The notes under the pieces: generated by a model
Database searches by the model: none
What the model saw: only the letters and a program-made list of their open reading frames with translations
Told to the model about the DNA's origin: nothing
Translations under genes and position numbers: made by a program
Shown here: one piece after another, positions 34,176 through 45,965 of the stretch
Layout: the number at the start of each line of letters is the position of its first letter
How positions within the stretch are numbered: the stretch's first letter is position 1
Assembly (NCBI GenBank): GCA_951640165.1
Contig: OX621242.1
Span: forward strand, 15,927,501-15,991,500
Length of the DNA stretch: 64,000 nt
Direction: 5' to 3'
DNA from: Pseudoips prasinana
Taxonomy: Eukaryota; Arthropoda; Insecta; Lepidoptera; Nolidae

Positions 34176-35324
34176 TGCATCAACCGAACCTACTAAATAA
34201 ATCAAATTGGAAAAATATCGCTGGTTTTTATCATGTGATATGATTACCGAACTTCAAATTCGATCACAAAAAGTTTACACTTTTTAGTGTTTCGACTTAT
34301 GTTTCTCTGGTGTCTATTTAATTGCTTTTGCTATCAGTATGCTGTTATCTAACTAACAGCACGTTTACGTAACATATTAATTGGTCATCAATCATGTAAG
34401 ACAGGACTGAGAAATTAAGTTACTAATAAATATATAGATGATTCTTACTATGTGTCGAGGCATATTTTCAGAAAATAGTTCAATTAAAACATAAATTCAT
34501 TAATCTCCCACTGCAGAAATGTATCGTTCTTCACGCCTACGTACCTGGAAGAAATATTATTCATAACTCCTTATGAATTTTAATTTTAAAGAATTTCAAA
34601 TTAGTCTCGTCCTCGTAAGTTGCTTGCGATACAAATGCCATCAGGGTCATCGCTTACGCTTTGTCGAACCTTCTGACCTTTCTATTAGAGCACTGGTGAC
34701 CTTACTTACGGGCTGCACCACAACATTCTCAATCAGATAAAAACGTTTTTATGACCGCTAAAGTAAAAATTGCCCGCTAACTATAAGAAACACAAATGGC
34801 GGTAAATGGCGTAATATTCCTTTTACCGGTATCGTTTTCTGTGCTGTGAAGGTACCACGAATACCCCATTCAAGTTGATCATAGAAGGAACGCGCGCTAT
34901 TTACGTTGCTTAAGGTTATTGTAACATCAAATAGTATTTATCCACAATTTTGTACTTAAAACTTCAAGGTTCGTCTTGTTGAAAACCATATTTCAGATTA
35001 TACTTTAAAGGACACAATTGATCCCAAAACACAATGCAAATACTTACTTAGGCTCGTTAGAAAAGTCCTCTAAAATATGCTTAAAACAAAAGAATCTCAC
35101 AAAATAATCGCCCTATTTAAATTGTTATTTTAGTGCATGATAGGGAAAAACCTTAGTCGGCTTTGATTTGTCATGAAGTTTATATATTTATCTAATAATA
35201 ATGATTAAAGATTTTGTTTTTTATTTGTTTCTTAACATGTTTTGACTGTTTTCTACTTATATTATTAGACGCGGACTAGAGACGAGATTGATGTGATACT
35301 TTAAAAGTTGATGCATCTTATATT

Positions 35325-35575
35325 CATCATGCCAACCGAATAATGTGCGCAAACAAAGTGAAGTGTGGACAACGGACTCCCCAAAAGATTTCCACAATGT
35401 AGCTGTGTCCATCATTTGGAGGGATATGCCAAAATAACCACGCTTGGCAGACGGGCACAGAGACGCTGCTATTCGTTCTTTATGAGATATATTCCTCGGG
35501 TCGAATCTACGCCCCCCACGGGATGAAATGGGATGGTGATATTCATTGCCGTCAGCAACACAACAAACTATATAA
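35325..35575. repeat. Unclassified repeat, copy 2, with a conserved peptide-like frame on the minus strand
   Basis: Homologous to 32216-32475. Minus-strand translation gives HPISSRGGRRFDPRNI, AKRGYFGISLQMMDT and LWKSFGESV. The frame is open for 121 codons. Coding origin is suspected but the family is unknown. Confidence 0.55.
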
Positions 35576-36185
35576 ACATTCATCACAATTAATGATAATT
35601 TATGACATCTAGATTGCAGCATATGTAATAATTTTTTTATGTATGATTCGACCTAAATAAACTTTTCATAAATTATGAGTTACCTACGATAAATAATTCA
35701 GTAATATTCTTTCATCTACGCAGGTAAAACTATATCAAAGTATTTGGTCATAATTAAATCAGTGCCAAGTACTAAGGCCTAATTTATATTAATAATATGA
35801 TAAATGTTTAAACGTTATCGAGTGAAGGGTCGACTCCGAACAGAAGGCGAGACATTGATAAATTAGGGCAATTATTATGTCAGTGTCACCTTGGCATATA
35901 GTGAGGACGAAAAATACGTATAATAATAATTCTACTGATTTATTTAGAGTTGCCTATGAATGTTTATGCGTAATGTCTGGGCTAACTCACTTAATTTAAT
36001 AATATAATAAACAGTTGAACTGTCTTGATTTATCATTTATTCAATAATGGGCACTGCGTTTGCGAGCAGCATTTAACCTTGTTATTGATTGAAGTCTTGT
36101 CTACGGTTATACAAACTAATATATAAAGTGGACGTGACTTAAAGCGCTTCATTTGTCTATGAAATAGAGCAATGTGTTGGTACAC

Positions 36186-36253
36186 GTATTTTTTTTTTTG
36201 TATTTTTGCATGTTAACTTGGTAATCAACATGCAAATATACAAAAAAAAATAC
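36186..36253. repeat. Hairpin, ~28-bp arms
   Basis: A T-run with tgtatttttgcatgtt pairs with aacatgcaaatatacaaaaa; the right arm has two fewer T/A and one mismatch. Confidence 0.75.
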
Positions 36254-36364
36254 CCAGAATAACAATTATGTGATGCATTATGTACGGGGATTCGAAAAAA
36301 ATAATTCTCGTACTTCAGAAACAGCTTTTGTTTAATTTGTTCTGTTTCATGGGTAACCACCACT

Positions 36365-36401
36365 ATTCTTCTCACACTTTGTAGGTATGTGTGAGAAGAA
36401 T
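36365..36401. repeat. Perfect hairpin, 13-bp arms, 11-bp loop
   Basis: attcttctcacac against gtgtgagaagaat. Confidence 0.8.
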
Positions 36402-36594
36402 GAACCTCAGTGGCCGTTGGTACATGTTGTTGGTTCATTAATAAATACTGCACTATATATATTAAACTTCTTTCATCCGTAACCAGATAAAATATACCAG
36501 TTTCTAACCTTACACCTTTACATTAAAAAATAGCATGATAAATTTTAAATTTAACTGCACATGTGGGACAGTTGTTAAGATAGTAATCTCGTTA

Positions 36595-36725
36595 CTACCA
36601 CGGCGCCCACAAGGGTAGTGGTTTTGTATTTGATCATTGCACACGACAACTATTTGTGTGTATTTTGTATCCACCAATTGCATTATGGACATTTGCAGAC
36701 ATTATCTTATCTATAAAAAAAATAA
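36595..36725 (+). mobile_element. SINE-like repeat, diverged copy
   Basis: Shares tactaccacggcgcccacaa-type head, gacaactatttgtgtg and the ccaattgcattatggacatt body with 11355-11535. Confidence 0.45.
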
Positions 36726-36849
36726 TAGTTGTTTTTAAGAGATATTTAAAAAAAACCATACGGGCAATAATTTGTGACTTGGAACTTGGCCTCCAAAATA
36801 CCACCATACTTTCGTTTTATTATTTATTTAATAACAGTGTATGTTCGTA

Positions 36850-38644
36850 GACATAACCTCTTACACCAAACCAAAAAAGTCAACCTACTTTTAAATGAGG
36901 AGCGACCATTTTGGAGACGGCGATAAATTGCTTTAAATACTTTTTTGTCTAAGATCGATGCATATTCAAGTATCCACCCACGTAATCAGCGATTGCTAAA
37001 CATAATTTCGCTTGTTATGTGGACTTCTAAAGTACGTTATTTTGTCGCGTGAGGACTTTTCTGGCAGAGTTAGGACATCAACAATGGAAACGGTAGTTTT
37101 TTGGTTGAATGTTTGTTATGAAAAGTTGGTTCGTTAATTTTTACATAAATGTCTGCTTTCGAAATGATTTCTGCAGACGTGGTCATGAAACACAGTTGTG
37201 TCAAGATTGATAATAAAACATATTATCTGTCTCTCTATATTGTCCTATAACGCAGTGAACGAACTGTAAACGGCATGTAGAAATAAAAATATATCGCTAA
37301 AAGTTGTGTATTTAAATTTTTATTAGAATTTAAATTGTTATGTTCGTATTTATTTAAATACTGGACACCTTATCCCTGAGCTATGTTTTTATTCCATTCA
37401 TGTTTGTACTTTTATACCTTGCGTTGTAAATTTATAACTAAAACGATGGTGATTATAAAAAGTTAGTGTCTCTAAAATATCACCTATTTGCTACGCCTTT
37501 TGTGCTAAGGTATTTTAAATGACTACAGTTAAATTAGGTTCTTATTTCATGTTTATAATTTGCTGTGCCTGTGCAATATAAAGGAAATTAAAATTCATTT
37601 TATTTTACCTCACCTTACGCGTGTATACGCTCCAGGTTAAAAAGCGTATGTGTGATTGTTATTTTATATTTTATTTCATGATTGCTTATAATATTGACTG
37701 TTGCCTAGTAATAAAGAACACTTTATTTATGTTTCACAAACAATATAGACCGTCTTGTATGCCAAGGAAACTTGACATATAGCTTTATATCGAAACTTAT
37801 TAATATTTGTTTAATTCGTGCAAATGAAATGATTAAGTACATAAACTAAAGTTTATTGTAATTTATTACTTTATTCAAATCTTACTGGATATTGTATAAT
37901 ATAGTTGGACGCGACTGAATTCTGTTTAATTTACCACTTTATCAATTATGTGTAAAATATCGTATAGTCCTTAAACTCTCAAACTCAAATCGCGGGTGTG
38001 CTAAGAATTACTTATAATTTTAGCAAAATATTAATAACAAAGTATTAGCTCGTCGAATAAACCATGTAATACCAAAATACCACCTTAGCTGTTCTTGAAT
38101 TGACGAGTTTGGAAAAACAATGCGATTTTCGGCCAACTGAATCATTATAATATATAAACTTCTAAATAAATAAAAATGAATCACTGAAATGTTCGTACGC
38201 TAATAACTTCCAAACGACTGCACCAAATTGTATAAATCTTTCTGTCATGTGTTCGTTATTGGCAGGAGAAGATTTGTATGAAAAAAAAAAATCAAATTAT
38301 TAAAAAATATCAGAACAGTGAGTCTGCGAACTGCGAATGAGATAGACTGTGAAATGTCGCTTTTTTGTCGTTGTTTCTTCAGCTCTGTTTGTTCCCCCTC
38401 CGGAAGGCAAAAATTAAAAATGATGTACATTACAATACATTAAAATAATTATTACGATACTAGATTTTACTTCGACAGTATTGACGGGAAATAAATGGCG
38501 GTATGACGTTTCCGGGACAGCATGTTTTAAATAAAATCCTATACGTACCTACATAAAGTTTAATTATTGAGCGATAATTTATAGCCCTGCTAGCAGTGGT
38601 AGCTATCTATAGAAATAACAATGATCAAATAAATATATTATTTA
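36850..38644. other. No gene recognised
   Basis: 1.8 kb of AT-rich DNA with only short chance ORFs and no repeat I can name. Confidence 0.5.
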
Positions 38645-38947
38645 CTAGCTGTGCCCGCGACTTCGTCCGCGTGTTAATTAGATTATTTAGTTATTTTTAG
38701 TAAAAAAAGACTTTTTCTAAAATAAAAGTAGCCTAAGTTACTCCTTATTACATCAGCTACCTGCCTATAAAAGTCCCATCAAAATCGGTCCAGCCATTTC
38801 AGAGATTAGCCGGAACAAACAGACAGACAAAAATTATAAAAAAAAATATTTTGGTATATGTACCGTATATATATTCATATACATGTAGTAAAAATCGGTT
38901 ATTTCAATATTACAAACAGACACTCCAGTTTTTTTTATTTGTATAGA
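38645..38947 (-). mobile_element. Non-autonomous Helitron-like element with intact ends
   Basis: On the minus strand it starts TCTATACAAATAAAA and ends with a GC-rich short palindrome, cgcggacgaagtcgcg, then gcacagCTAG. It is flanked by A and T as expected for insertion between A and T with no target duplication. These are Helitron features (5' TC, 3' hairpin, CTRR). 303 bp, non-coding, close homologue at 52555-52875. Confidence 0.75.
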
Positions 38948-39374
38948 TTGTCATTAAACAGAGAATTTAATTTAATGAATAATAATCGTGTATTTTATTT
39001 TTTATGTAGGTACTTCTAATGCATTTTGAGCATAAAAAATAAATATTGCGTACTGATCAAATTTAACCCATGCATAATTAAAAGCATCGGACCGCTCTAT
39101 AGTATGTTCTGGTGTCCATAGTCTCCTTTAAGTTACTTAACATTTTATCCTGAATCTTCTACAATTTTTTCTTCTAATTCTTTGATTGTTGTGTTTTGGT
39201 TTTACTTTCTTATATTAATTGTTTATCTTATATATTTATGCGTATAGGCAGTGATATAGTTGTTCAAGTAGGTTTCTGACGGCATGCAATCCCTATGTTC
39301 GTCATTGACCCGTAGTTTTTCTGAGCTTTCAAGGTTAAACGCTGTAGAAACGACGAGACTTCGTCGCCATAATA

Positions 39375-40666
39375 CGAGGGTGCGTTTTTAAGTCCGCGGA
39401 ATGGGGGGGAGGGGATAATAATAGGTCATTATCGGGATGGCCACGACTTCAGCCACTCAATATTAGTATAAATACCAAGTTTTATCTTAATTGGATCATT
39501 AGTCTCTGAACTATCGTCAAGCAAACAACTCAATCGGGAAGAAAGTGTGAATTATGGAAAAAATCGAGTACCGTGCCGTAATAAAGTTCCTTACCAAGCA
39601 AGGAAAGTCAGTTCAAAATATACTGGAAGAGATGGAATCCGTTTACGGGGATTCTTGCCCGGGTAAAACCATGGTTTACAAGTGGCACAGTCTCTTTAAA
39701 CAAGGCAGGACCTCACTTGAAGACGACCCTCGGCCCGGACGGTCGCCCGAGGTGACTACTCCGGAAATCATTAAAAAAGTCGAAAAAATTATATTGGAAG
39801 ATGCCAGACTAAAGAAGAAACAGCTTGCAGAAATGGTTGGAGTATCGGATACGACAATTTTCAAAATTCTACATGATCATCTCGGCATGACAAAGGTCAG
39901 TGCAAGATGGGTGCCAAGAATGCTCACGCCGCCTCAAAAACAACGCCGCGTGGAGTGTTCTCGCACGTTTTTGGACCTCTGTAACGAAGATAAGGATGGA
40001 CTTTTAAGTCGAATTGTTACTGGAGATGAAACTTGGGTTCATCATTATGAACCTGAGTCGAAACAGGACTCTATGCAGTGGCACAAAAAAGGCACACCAC
40101 CCAAGAAGTTTAAAGTGTCACAATCGGCTGGAAAAATCATGGCAACAGTGTTTTGGGATTCGGAAGGGATCCTGTTGATCGATTATAAAGATAAAGGCGT
40201 TTCTATAACCGGACAATACTACGCTTCCATCCTCGAGAGGTTAAAAGAAAGCATTAAAGAAAAAAGGAGGGGAAAATTAACCAAATGTGTCCTTCTTCTA
40301 CACGACAACGCGCCAGTTCACAAGAGCCGTGTTGCTTTGGCTGCCCTGCATAACGTGGGCTTCGATATTTTAGATCATCCACCCTACAGCCCAGACCTGG
40401 CTCCCAGTGATTACTACCTCTTTCCAAAACTCAAAAAAGAACTTCGTGGGAAGAAATTTTCTACTGATGAAGAAGTGAAGGACGCGGTTTCAGCCTATTT
40501 TTCGGACAAAGACAAAACATTTTTTTATGAAGGTATACGTAAGCTAATTGAAAGATCTGAAAAATGTATAAGGGTAGCAGGTGAATATATTGAAAAAGAA
40601 AAATAATTTTGTATTTTTATTTACACTTCTTACCCTCCATTCCGCGAACTTAAAAACGCCCCCTCG
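39375..40666 (+). mobile_element. Complete mariner element (DD34D) with TIRs and TA target duplication
   Basis: The 1292-bp element is bounded by inverted repeats of about 27 bp with two mismatches (left starts cgagggtgcgttttt, right reverse complement starts cgagggggcgttttt). TA flanks each end (39373-39374 and 40667-40668). It holds one uninterrupted transposase gene on the plus strand. Length, ends and content are those of a typical complete mariner. Confidence 0.95.
39554..40606 (+). CDS. Intact mariner transposase, DD34D
   Basis: A 350-residue cut-and-paste transposase. The N-terminal third (about residues 1-115) is the paired helix-turn-helix region that binds the TIRs. The WVPRML motif near residue 119 is the mariner WVPHEL-type linker. 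The catalytic triad is Asp158 (VTGDETW), Asp251 (LLLHDNAPVH) and Asp286 (YSPDLAPSDYYLF), so the last two are 34 residues apart (DD34D). There is no frameshift or stop, and the length matches the usual 340-350 residues. The start chosen is the ATG preceding EKIEYRAVIKF, which aligns with the normal mariner N-terminus. The reading frame occupies most of the 1.29-kb element. Full length, an intact triad and recognisable TIRs suggest recent insertion and possible activity; the activity is inference. I do not assign a subfamily. Confidence 0.95.
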   Translation: MEKIEYRAVIKFLTKQGKSVQNILEEMESVYGDSCPGKTMVYKWHSLFKQGRTSLEDDPRPGRSPEVTTPEIIKKVEKIILEDARLKKKQLAEMVGVSDTTIFKILHDHLGMTKVSARWVPRMLTPPQKQRRVECSRTFLDLCNEDKDGLLSRIVTGDETWVHHYEPESKQDSMQWHKKGTPPKKFKVSQSAGKIMATVFWDSEGILLIDYKDKGVSITGQYYASILERLKESIKEKRRGKLTKCVLLLHDNAPVHKSRVALAALHNVGFDILDHPPYSPDLAPSDYYLFPKLKKELRGKKFSTDEEVKDAVSAYFSDKDKTFFYEGIRKLIERSEKCIRVAGEYIEKEK

Positions 40667-40788
40667 TAGCTACGCTTCAACGGATGGTAGAAGTTCAGTA
40701 ATGGTAGAAGTTCAGTACGTCTACATTGTAAGCGAGAGGTACATAATAAATTGCAGTACTTTAAATGTTTGAGGTTACTTTTCTTAAT

Positions 40789-41045
40789 ACATTTACATAC
40801 ATACATACTCACGCCTGTTTCCCAGAGGGGTAGGCAGAGACAACGGATTTCCATTTGTCACGATCTTTGCACGCGTCTTTTGCCTCGATTACTGTCATTA
40901 TATTCTTCATACATGCTCGCCGGTTTAGGGTACTTCTGACCTGCCCTTTCTTGAGAACGTCTCCGATTTGGTCAGAGAATGTTCGACGAGGTCTTCCCCT
41001 TCCAGTTGTTCCATTCACACAGGCCAGGTATACTTCTTTGGTCAA
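40789..41045 (-). repeat. Dispersed LINE 3' end, copy B ([13 protein letters not shown] peptide)
   Basis: Homologous to 15138-15380 and also free of stops: [46 protein letters not shown]. It has a catacatacata run at the low-coordinate edge, consistent with a tail. It lies 120 bp right of the intact mariner. Copy B has three extra residues (IEA) relative to A. Confidence 0.7.
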
Positions 41046-41744
41046 TCTTAATACATTTAACCTAATATAAATAAAATCAAACATTAATATATATTAGGCA
41101 AGCAAGGCTAGGACCACGTGCTGTCGATAACAAGACGAGCACTGAGAGTTGACTTCCATATTATATTTATTCAGAACACATTGCCATTGCCTAACAAGTG
41201 ACTCGTTATTTTACTCTAGTTTGTCCCACTTTGTTTACAATGGCCTCGTTGTGCAATTTCGGCTATTTGCAGTGCCTCTGCGTATGTTTATATTGACTAT
41301 TCAATGTCTTGTGTATTTTTCTTGTACAAGAATATGTGCGGTCACGGCTATATTCTATATCATAAGAAGTTAGATCTTGTTAATAATACTCTTACTAGCG
41401 ATTTGAAAACACTCCAGTTAGAAGAAGGCATACGTTTGTATTGAGATGTGATACAGAAGTTGCATGTGATAGAAAATATACAATTTTTAGCGTATTATGA
41501 ATCGCTGATGTAAGTTGAAAACCAAATTATACCGTTATCAAGTTTTGTCGAAAAAGTAAAAAAATATTCATATTTTATATTCACATATTTTAAATGTTTT
41601 AGAAGACTTTGTCATGGCGCGTCCAATGTGTTTCAATATTGATCTATCTGGCAACTTTGTTAAGAACTGTTAAGACACTGAGAAGAGTCGCTTTGTCGAA
41701 GTCGAATGTAAATTTTCGAAATAGGTATAGAACAGTACTGGAAA

Positions 41745-42010
41745 ATGCATAATGTATCTGAAATTCCGTTTCGTTTGTGCCGGCGATGCGATCCAATAAA
41801 GGTGAGCCTTCGCAGTTGTGCGACGGACAAGTTAATTCTGTCAAAGCTTGCTGCGACCTCCTCGCATCGCCTTTGTGTGCACTTGAAATGTACAAATTGC
41901 ACCGCGGCCCGTGGGGGTGGGGAGGTCGGTGCACTCGCTATATCCCCACACTCCCGTACTCTCATCGATTCCTCTTTGTTCCGTGCATTCGTCTTGAGCG
42001 ATTTCACATT
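41745..42010. other. GC-rich block with overlapping ORFs on both strands, unassigned
   Basis: Frames of 96-137 codons are open on both strands across the same bases, which usually means few A/T-rich stops rather than coding. A ggcccgtgggggtggggagg run and a gtgagc donor-like word are present. It could be an untranslated first exon or promoter; undecided. Confidence 0.2.
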
Positions 42011-42912
42011 CATACACAGCACCGATTTAATCCACTCGTGTCTCATATCTATCTGCTTAATGTCATACTGCAAATTACGTTGTTTGTAATAAGTACGTTA
42101 ATCCTTTGTAGTCTGGTGGTAAACAATTATTAAATGAGATTTTATGTAGAGAAACCTTTTAAAGTACATTCTGTTGTTGGAGGTCTTAAATAATTACATC
42201 ATATTAAGAATAAAAAACTTATCATAAGTAGACTTTTACAGATGTGTTAGTTAAACCAATAATATGTTCTCTATACATGGGTACGTCTTGAGTGGCTTTC
42301 AAAACATGTTCCTAACATCAAATATTGCGTAAGATTGAAAAAAAATTGCTTCAAATGGACAACGGTATTAATGACGAAAAAAAATTGTCAACAGATCCCC
42401 CTAGTCTCACTGTAAACGTGATCAATGACTTTTTAGATTAGTTTTGCCTTTTTTTCGACAGAGCTTTTTATACTGTGAAAAAATAAAGCATACGCACTGC
42501 CTGGGATGTAAGGCGAATGTGTTGACAGTGCGTCCTTGTAAGCGGGCGAGTAGTTGAAAACGCTCTTCGTTGAAATCTGATGAACATCGACGCATTACGC
42601 CAAATAAAATAAAGCAATTAAAGGCCAGAGATTGTTTCCAAGGTCTACATGGAGACCACCTTTCAATTTGTCATAATCGACAGAAAAAATAATGGACAAA
42701 GACTCATTCCGCGAAATTTCAGACCAACGTAATTAGTTTTCAGACTAGTAATAGTTTGAACTCCCCAGGGGTCCCGGAATAATCTCTTGTCTGTTTTACA
42801 ATTGCCAGCCAGTTGTTATTATAATAATAAACTGTTTATTAGGTATTACTTAACTGGTAAGGCTTGTTGTCTCGTACGAAATATTTCGATATTCAACGAC
42901 TGTTGGACTACC

Positions 42913-43100
42913 AGATCGGCCATTGTGGATCGTTCGTAGCTTAAAGCAGAGCGCCTACCACGGAGATCGGCCATTGTGGATCGTTCGTAGCTTAAAGCAG
43001 AGCGCCTACCACGGATTGGTAAAGGGTGCTGATTCGAGACGCGCCGGAAGATTCAATTTATAATTACCCATTTTGGAAATTACGTTATTACTAGTTTGCA
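42913..43100 (+). repeat. tRNA-like repeat with perfect 51-bp tandem duplication of its A-box half
   Basis: The unit at 42913-42963 is repeated exactly at 42964-43014 and contains gttcgtagcttaaagcagag, an A-box-like sequence. A single B-box-like gattcgagacgcgcc follows near 43030. The whole looks like a SINE head or decayed tRNA in which the 5' half was duplicated. Confidence 0.7.
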
Positions 43101-43228
43101 ACATTTAACATCGAATAAAAAAATAATTACCTACTAACTAATGGTGTGGGTGTAGTCAAAAAATATACCGTAGAATGAGCGGTGGTAGCGCAGCATTACT
43201 TGTTTTTACACAACTTCCCTACAAACTT

Positions 43229-43310
43229 AAAGTTTGTACGGAACCCTCGCTGAGCAAGTGCGACTCATGACCGGCTCGACTCGACTCGATGACACATGAC
43301 CGGCTTTTTA
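43229..43310 (-). repeat. Degraded piece of the ggttccgta repeat
   Basis: Contains tacggaaccctcgctgagca then agtgcgactc, the reverse order of the start of 44402-44694. Confidence 0.55.
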
Positions 43311-43779
43311 ATTTAACTCAGTAATTATAGATATATAAGCAAGCACAGGTATGTCTTTAACATTCCATGACATAACTGTCGCCGGTAGCTTTCTGTTTGT
43401 ATGAACGAACTTCTGTAGGCACTTTCATAATAAACGCAAGCAGCAGTGGAACCATGATCATTTAATTTGGATTTCTCATTTTGAAAGAAAACCTTAGCAA
43501 CCTACAAATAACCATCCCCCGTTGGGGTTTTAATCAGCGCGGTTACTGATGCTGCAATCATGCCAACGGAAGTCAAGACACATTGTTTTCTGTAATGTGT
43601 AGCGCTTAACGTGTTAGTCCAGTTTTTAACAGACTTAAAGATCAGTTTGAAAAGATAAATGAGAAAGATTTTTTTTCCGTGTTTTGTTTATTATTTTTTA
43701 TTCGAGTCATTATGCTTGCAAAGTGGTCTCATATAAATGTTGTTAATAACGGATAATGATCTTAGGATTTGTAAGGAAC

Positions 43780-44250
43780 CTAGCTGTCCCGGCAGACATT
43801 ATCTTGACCTGAGAGTAAATAAAATAACCTGGAGTCAGATCGTATCGTCACCTATCGGGCCCAATTGTTCATCTAACTAAACTATAGAGACTCACCAAAA
43901 ACACACATCAAATTTCATCGAAATTGGTTTTGCCATTTATGAGGAATTGAGGCACAACTTATGTATGAGAGAGATGGCATTGTAAAACGAGTTAATTTTT
44001 ATGTGGTTTTCTTAATTTTATAATGCGCGTGGCAACTTCTCGAGACGGTGATGAATAAAACTAAAATCATCTTAATCAGTCAATCCATTCTCGAGACATA
44101 ATCAAGGAAGATAAAATATAATAACGATTTCCATTCATACTGCGAAGTTTTAGTAGGTATTTTTCTATTCAGGGCGAAACACATAAAACGCTCCAGCCAT
44201 TCTAGAGATAAAAAACGGTGAAATTAACCCGACTGTATTGTATATATAGA
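43780..44250 (-). mobile_element. Helitron-like copy, diverged
   Basis: ctagctgtcccggcagacat at the 3' end, catcaaatttcatcgaaatt inside, tatatataga at the 5' end. The middle contains sequence I cannot assign. Confidence 0.55.
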
Positions 44251-44401
44251 ATATCATATGAAAAAAGTCGTCATAGGAATAATTACCAAAAACCCAGTAA
44301 ATAATGCTATCGTACGTTTGAAGCTGTTACTAGGACTTATATACACCATTATTGTATTATTTGCGATCTTGCAGGTTATTGAATTTGTAGGCAAGCTATA
44401 A

Positions 44402-44694
44402 AAAACCGGCCAAGTGCGAGTCGGACTCGCGCACGTAGGGTTCCGTACCATTATCTATAAAAACGACCAAAAAATTCATGTTTGTTGCATGGGAGCCCCC
44501 TTAAATATTTGTTTTTGTTTAAAAAAACATACTAAAGTATTTGTTGTTATAGTGACACCAGAAATAAATCATCTGTGAAAATTTCAACTGTCTAACTATC
44601 ACGGCATGAACCGTGATACAGCCTGGTGACAGACGGACAGCGAAGTCTTAGTAATAGGGTCCTGTTTTACCCTTTGGATACGGAACCCTAAAAA
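44402..44694. repeat. Dispersed lepidopteran repeat with ggttccgta inverted ends
   Basis: Starts accggccaagtgcgagtcgg then actcgcgcacg, has agggttccgtacc near the left and ggatacggaaccct near the right as an inverted pair, with catggcatgaaccgtgat-like sequence between. Non-coding. Diverged pieces lie at 43229-43310 and 45897-45960. Origin not assigned. Confidence 0.75.
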
Positions 44695-44924
44695 GGAACA
44701 TATTTTAAATGGTGGTGGTAAGTTTTCAATTATTAGCACCTAACTGAGCGATAGAGCCGTGACCCGCTCGTTTCGTCCCTGATATCGGCTGAGACTACCC
44801 AGACTCACTTTTAACCCACATAAACCCTAGTGCTGTAATTAATCGATAATTTTTAATTTAAGATGGCTTCCGTGTACGAGTAAACCTTGACACCTGATAG
44901 ATGGCATGGGCGGCATAATATATG

Positions 44925-45295
44925 CAATACTTCGCCCCGTGGTTTCGCCCGCGTTAAAATAGTTTTGGCGTAAAAGAGTAACAAATATACATCTATGCTT
45001 ACAAACTTTCGCTCTTGTAATATTAGTAGGATGTGTACTTCTAGCGGTTTTAGCAGTGCACGCCGGAATACCTCGAAGATGGTAGATTTTTAATACTTAC
45101 TTGACGCCTATCGTCATATTTTGGACAATTCACACAATATCTTTATAAATTATAGCATATGAGTTATTCTGATGTAAGAGCTATATTATTGTACAGTTTC
45201 ATTAAAATCCATTCAGTAGTTTTTACGTGAAAGAGTAACAAACATTCATCCATCCATACATACTTATAAACTTTCGCGTTTATAATATTCGTAGG
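44925..45295 (-). mobile_element. Composite Helitron-like repeat, uninterrupted copy
   Basis: Reads cttcgccccgtggtttcgcc, gtgcacgccggaatacctcg, tcgtcatattttggacaatt cac, tttcattaaaatccattcag and gcgtttataatattcg. Two 5'-type ends (near 45020 and 45288) show it is nested. It is the empty-site counterpart of 57285-57912. Confidence 0.65.
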
Positions 45296-45896
45296 ATATG
45301 TATATATGATGTTATGACGTATATAATCCATAATAATATGCAAGGATTCATGAAAGTTGGTGGATCCCCGTGTGTTAGTCCCCCGTTGTGTTCTGTTATT
45401 CCAATACGCATAGAAAATGCTGCTACCATGTTAGTATGTAGTATCAGAAGGTAATAATCTGACATGACACTTATATACACTATACATTTCAACCCTGTTT
45501 ATCCTCAGTACTTACCGTGAGATTTCATTTTCTATAGTTTGATATCTATAGAACAACTTTCAACGCAACGTGCGTCGTTTTAAATTATCAAGTAACATCT
45601 CCGCTTATCGTGGAGGTTCACATTGTTGTTATACTATTTCATTGTTTTGAGTTGTCTTCACCAGTCGCCTGAGAACAAAGAACCACGATTCTTCCGCGTG
45701 GCAACCAATTCAAGTGACATTTAAGCAGTCGATCGAGGTCGTGATCCTTATGTTCAATGCTATTCCGTTTAAATACGCCGACACATATTTTATGTTCGAA
45801 AGTTAAAGATTTACAGCTTTTTAAATGTTATGACTTTACTAACTTCTGACTAAGGATTTTCCCACTTGGAGATCTTTATGTCTCACCTTTATAGCT

Positions 45897-45965
45897 ATTA
45901 TAAAGCCGAAGTGCGTGTCGGACTGGCGTACCGAAGGTTCCATGCCTTCCTTATAAATAGCCTAC
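45897..45965 (+). repeat. Degraded piece of the ggttccgta repeat
   Basis: Contains gccgaagtgcgtgtcggact and gtaccgaaggttccatgcct, aligned with the left end of 44402-44694. Confidence 0.55.

Noticed and set aside
41644..42133. ORFs of 96-137 codons as a protein gene
   Set aside because: Several frames on both strands are open over the same bases with no motif; composition explains it better.
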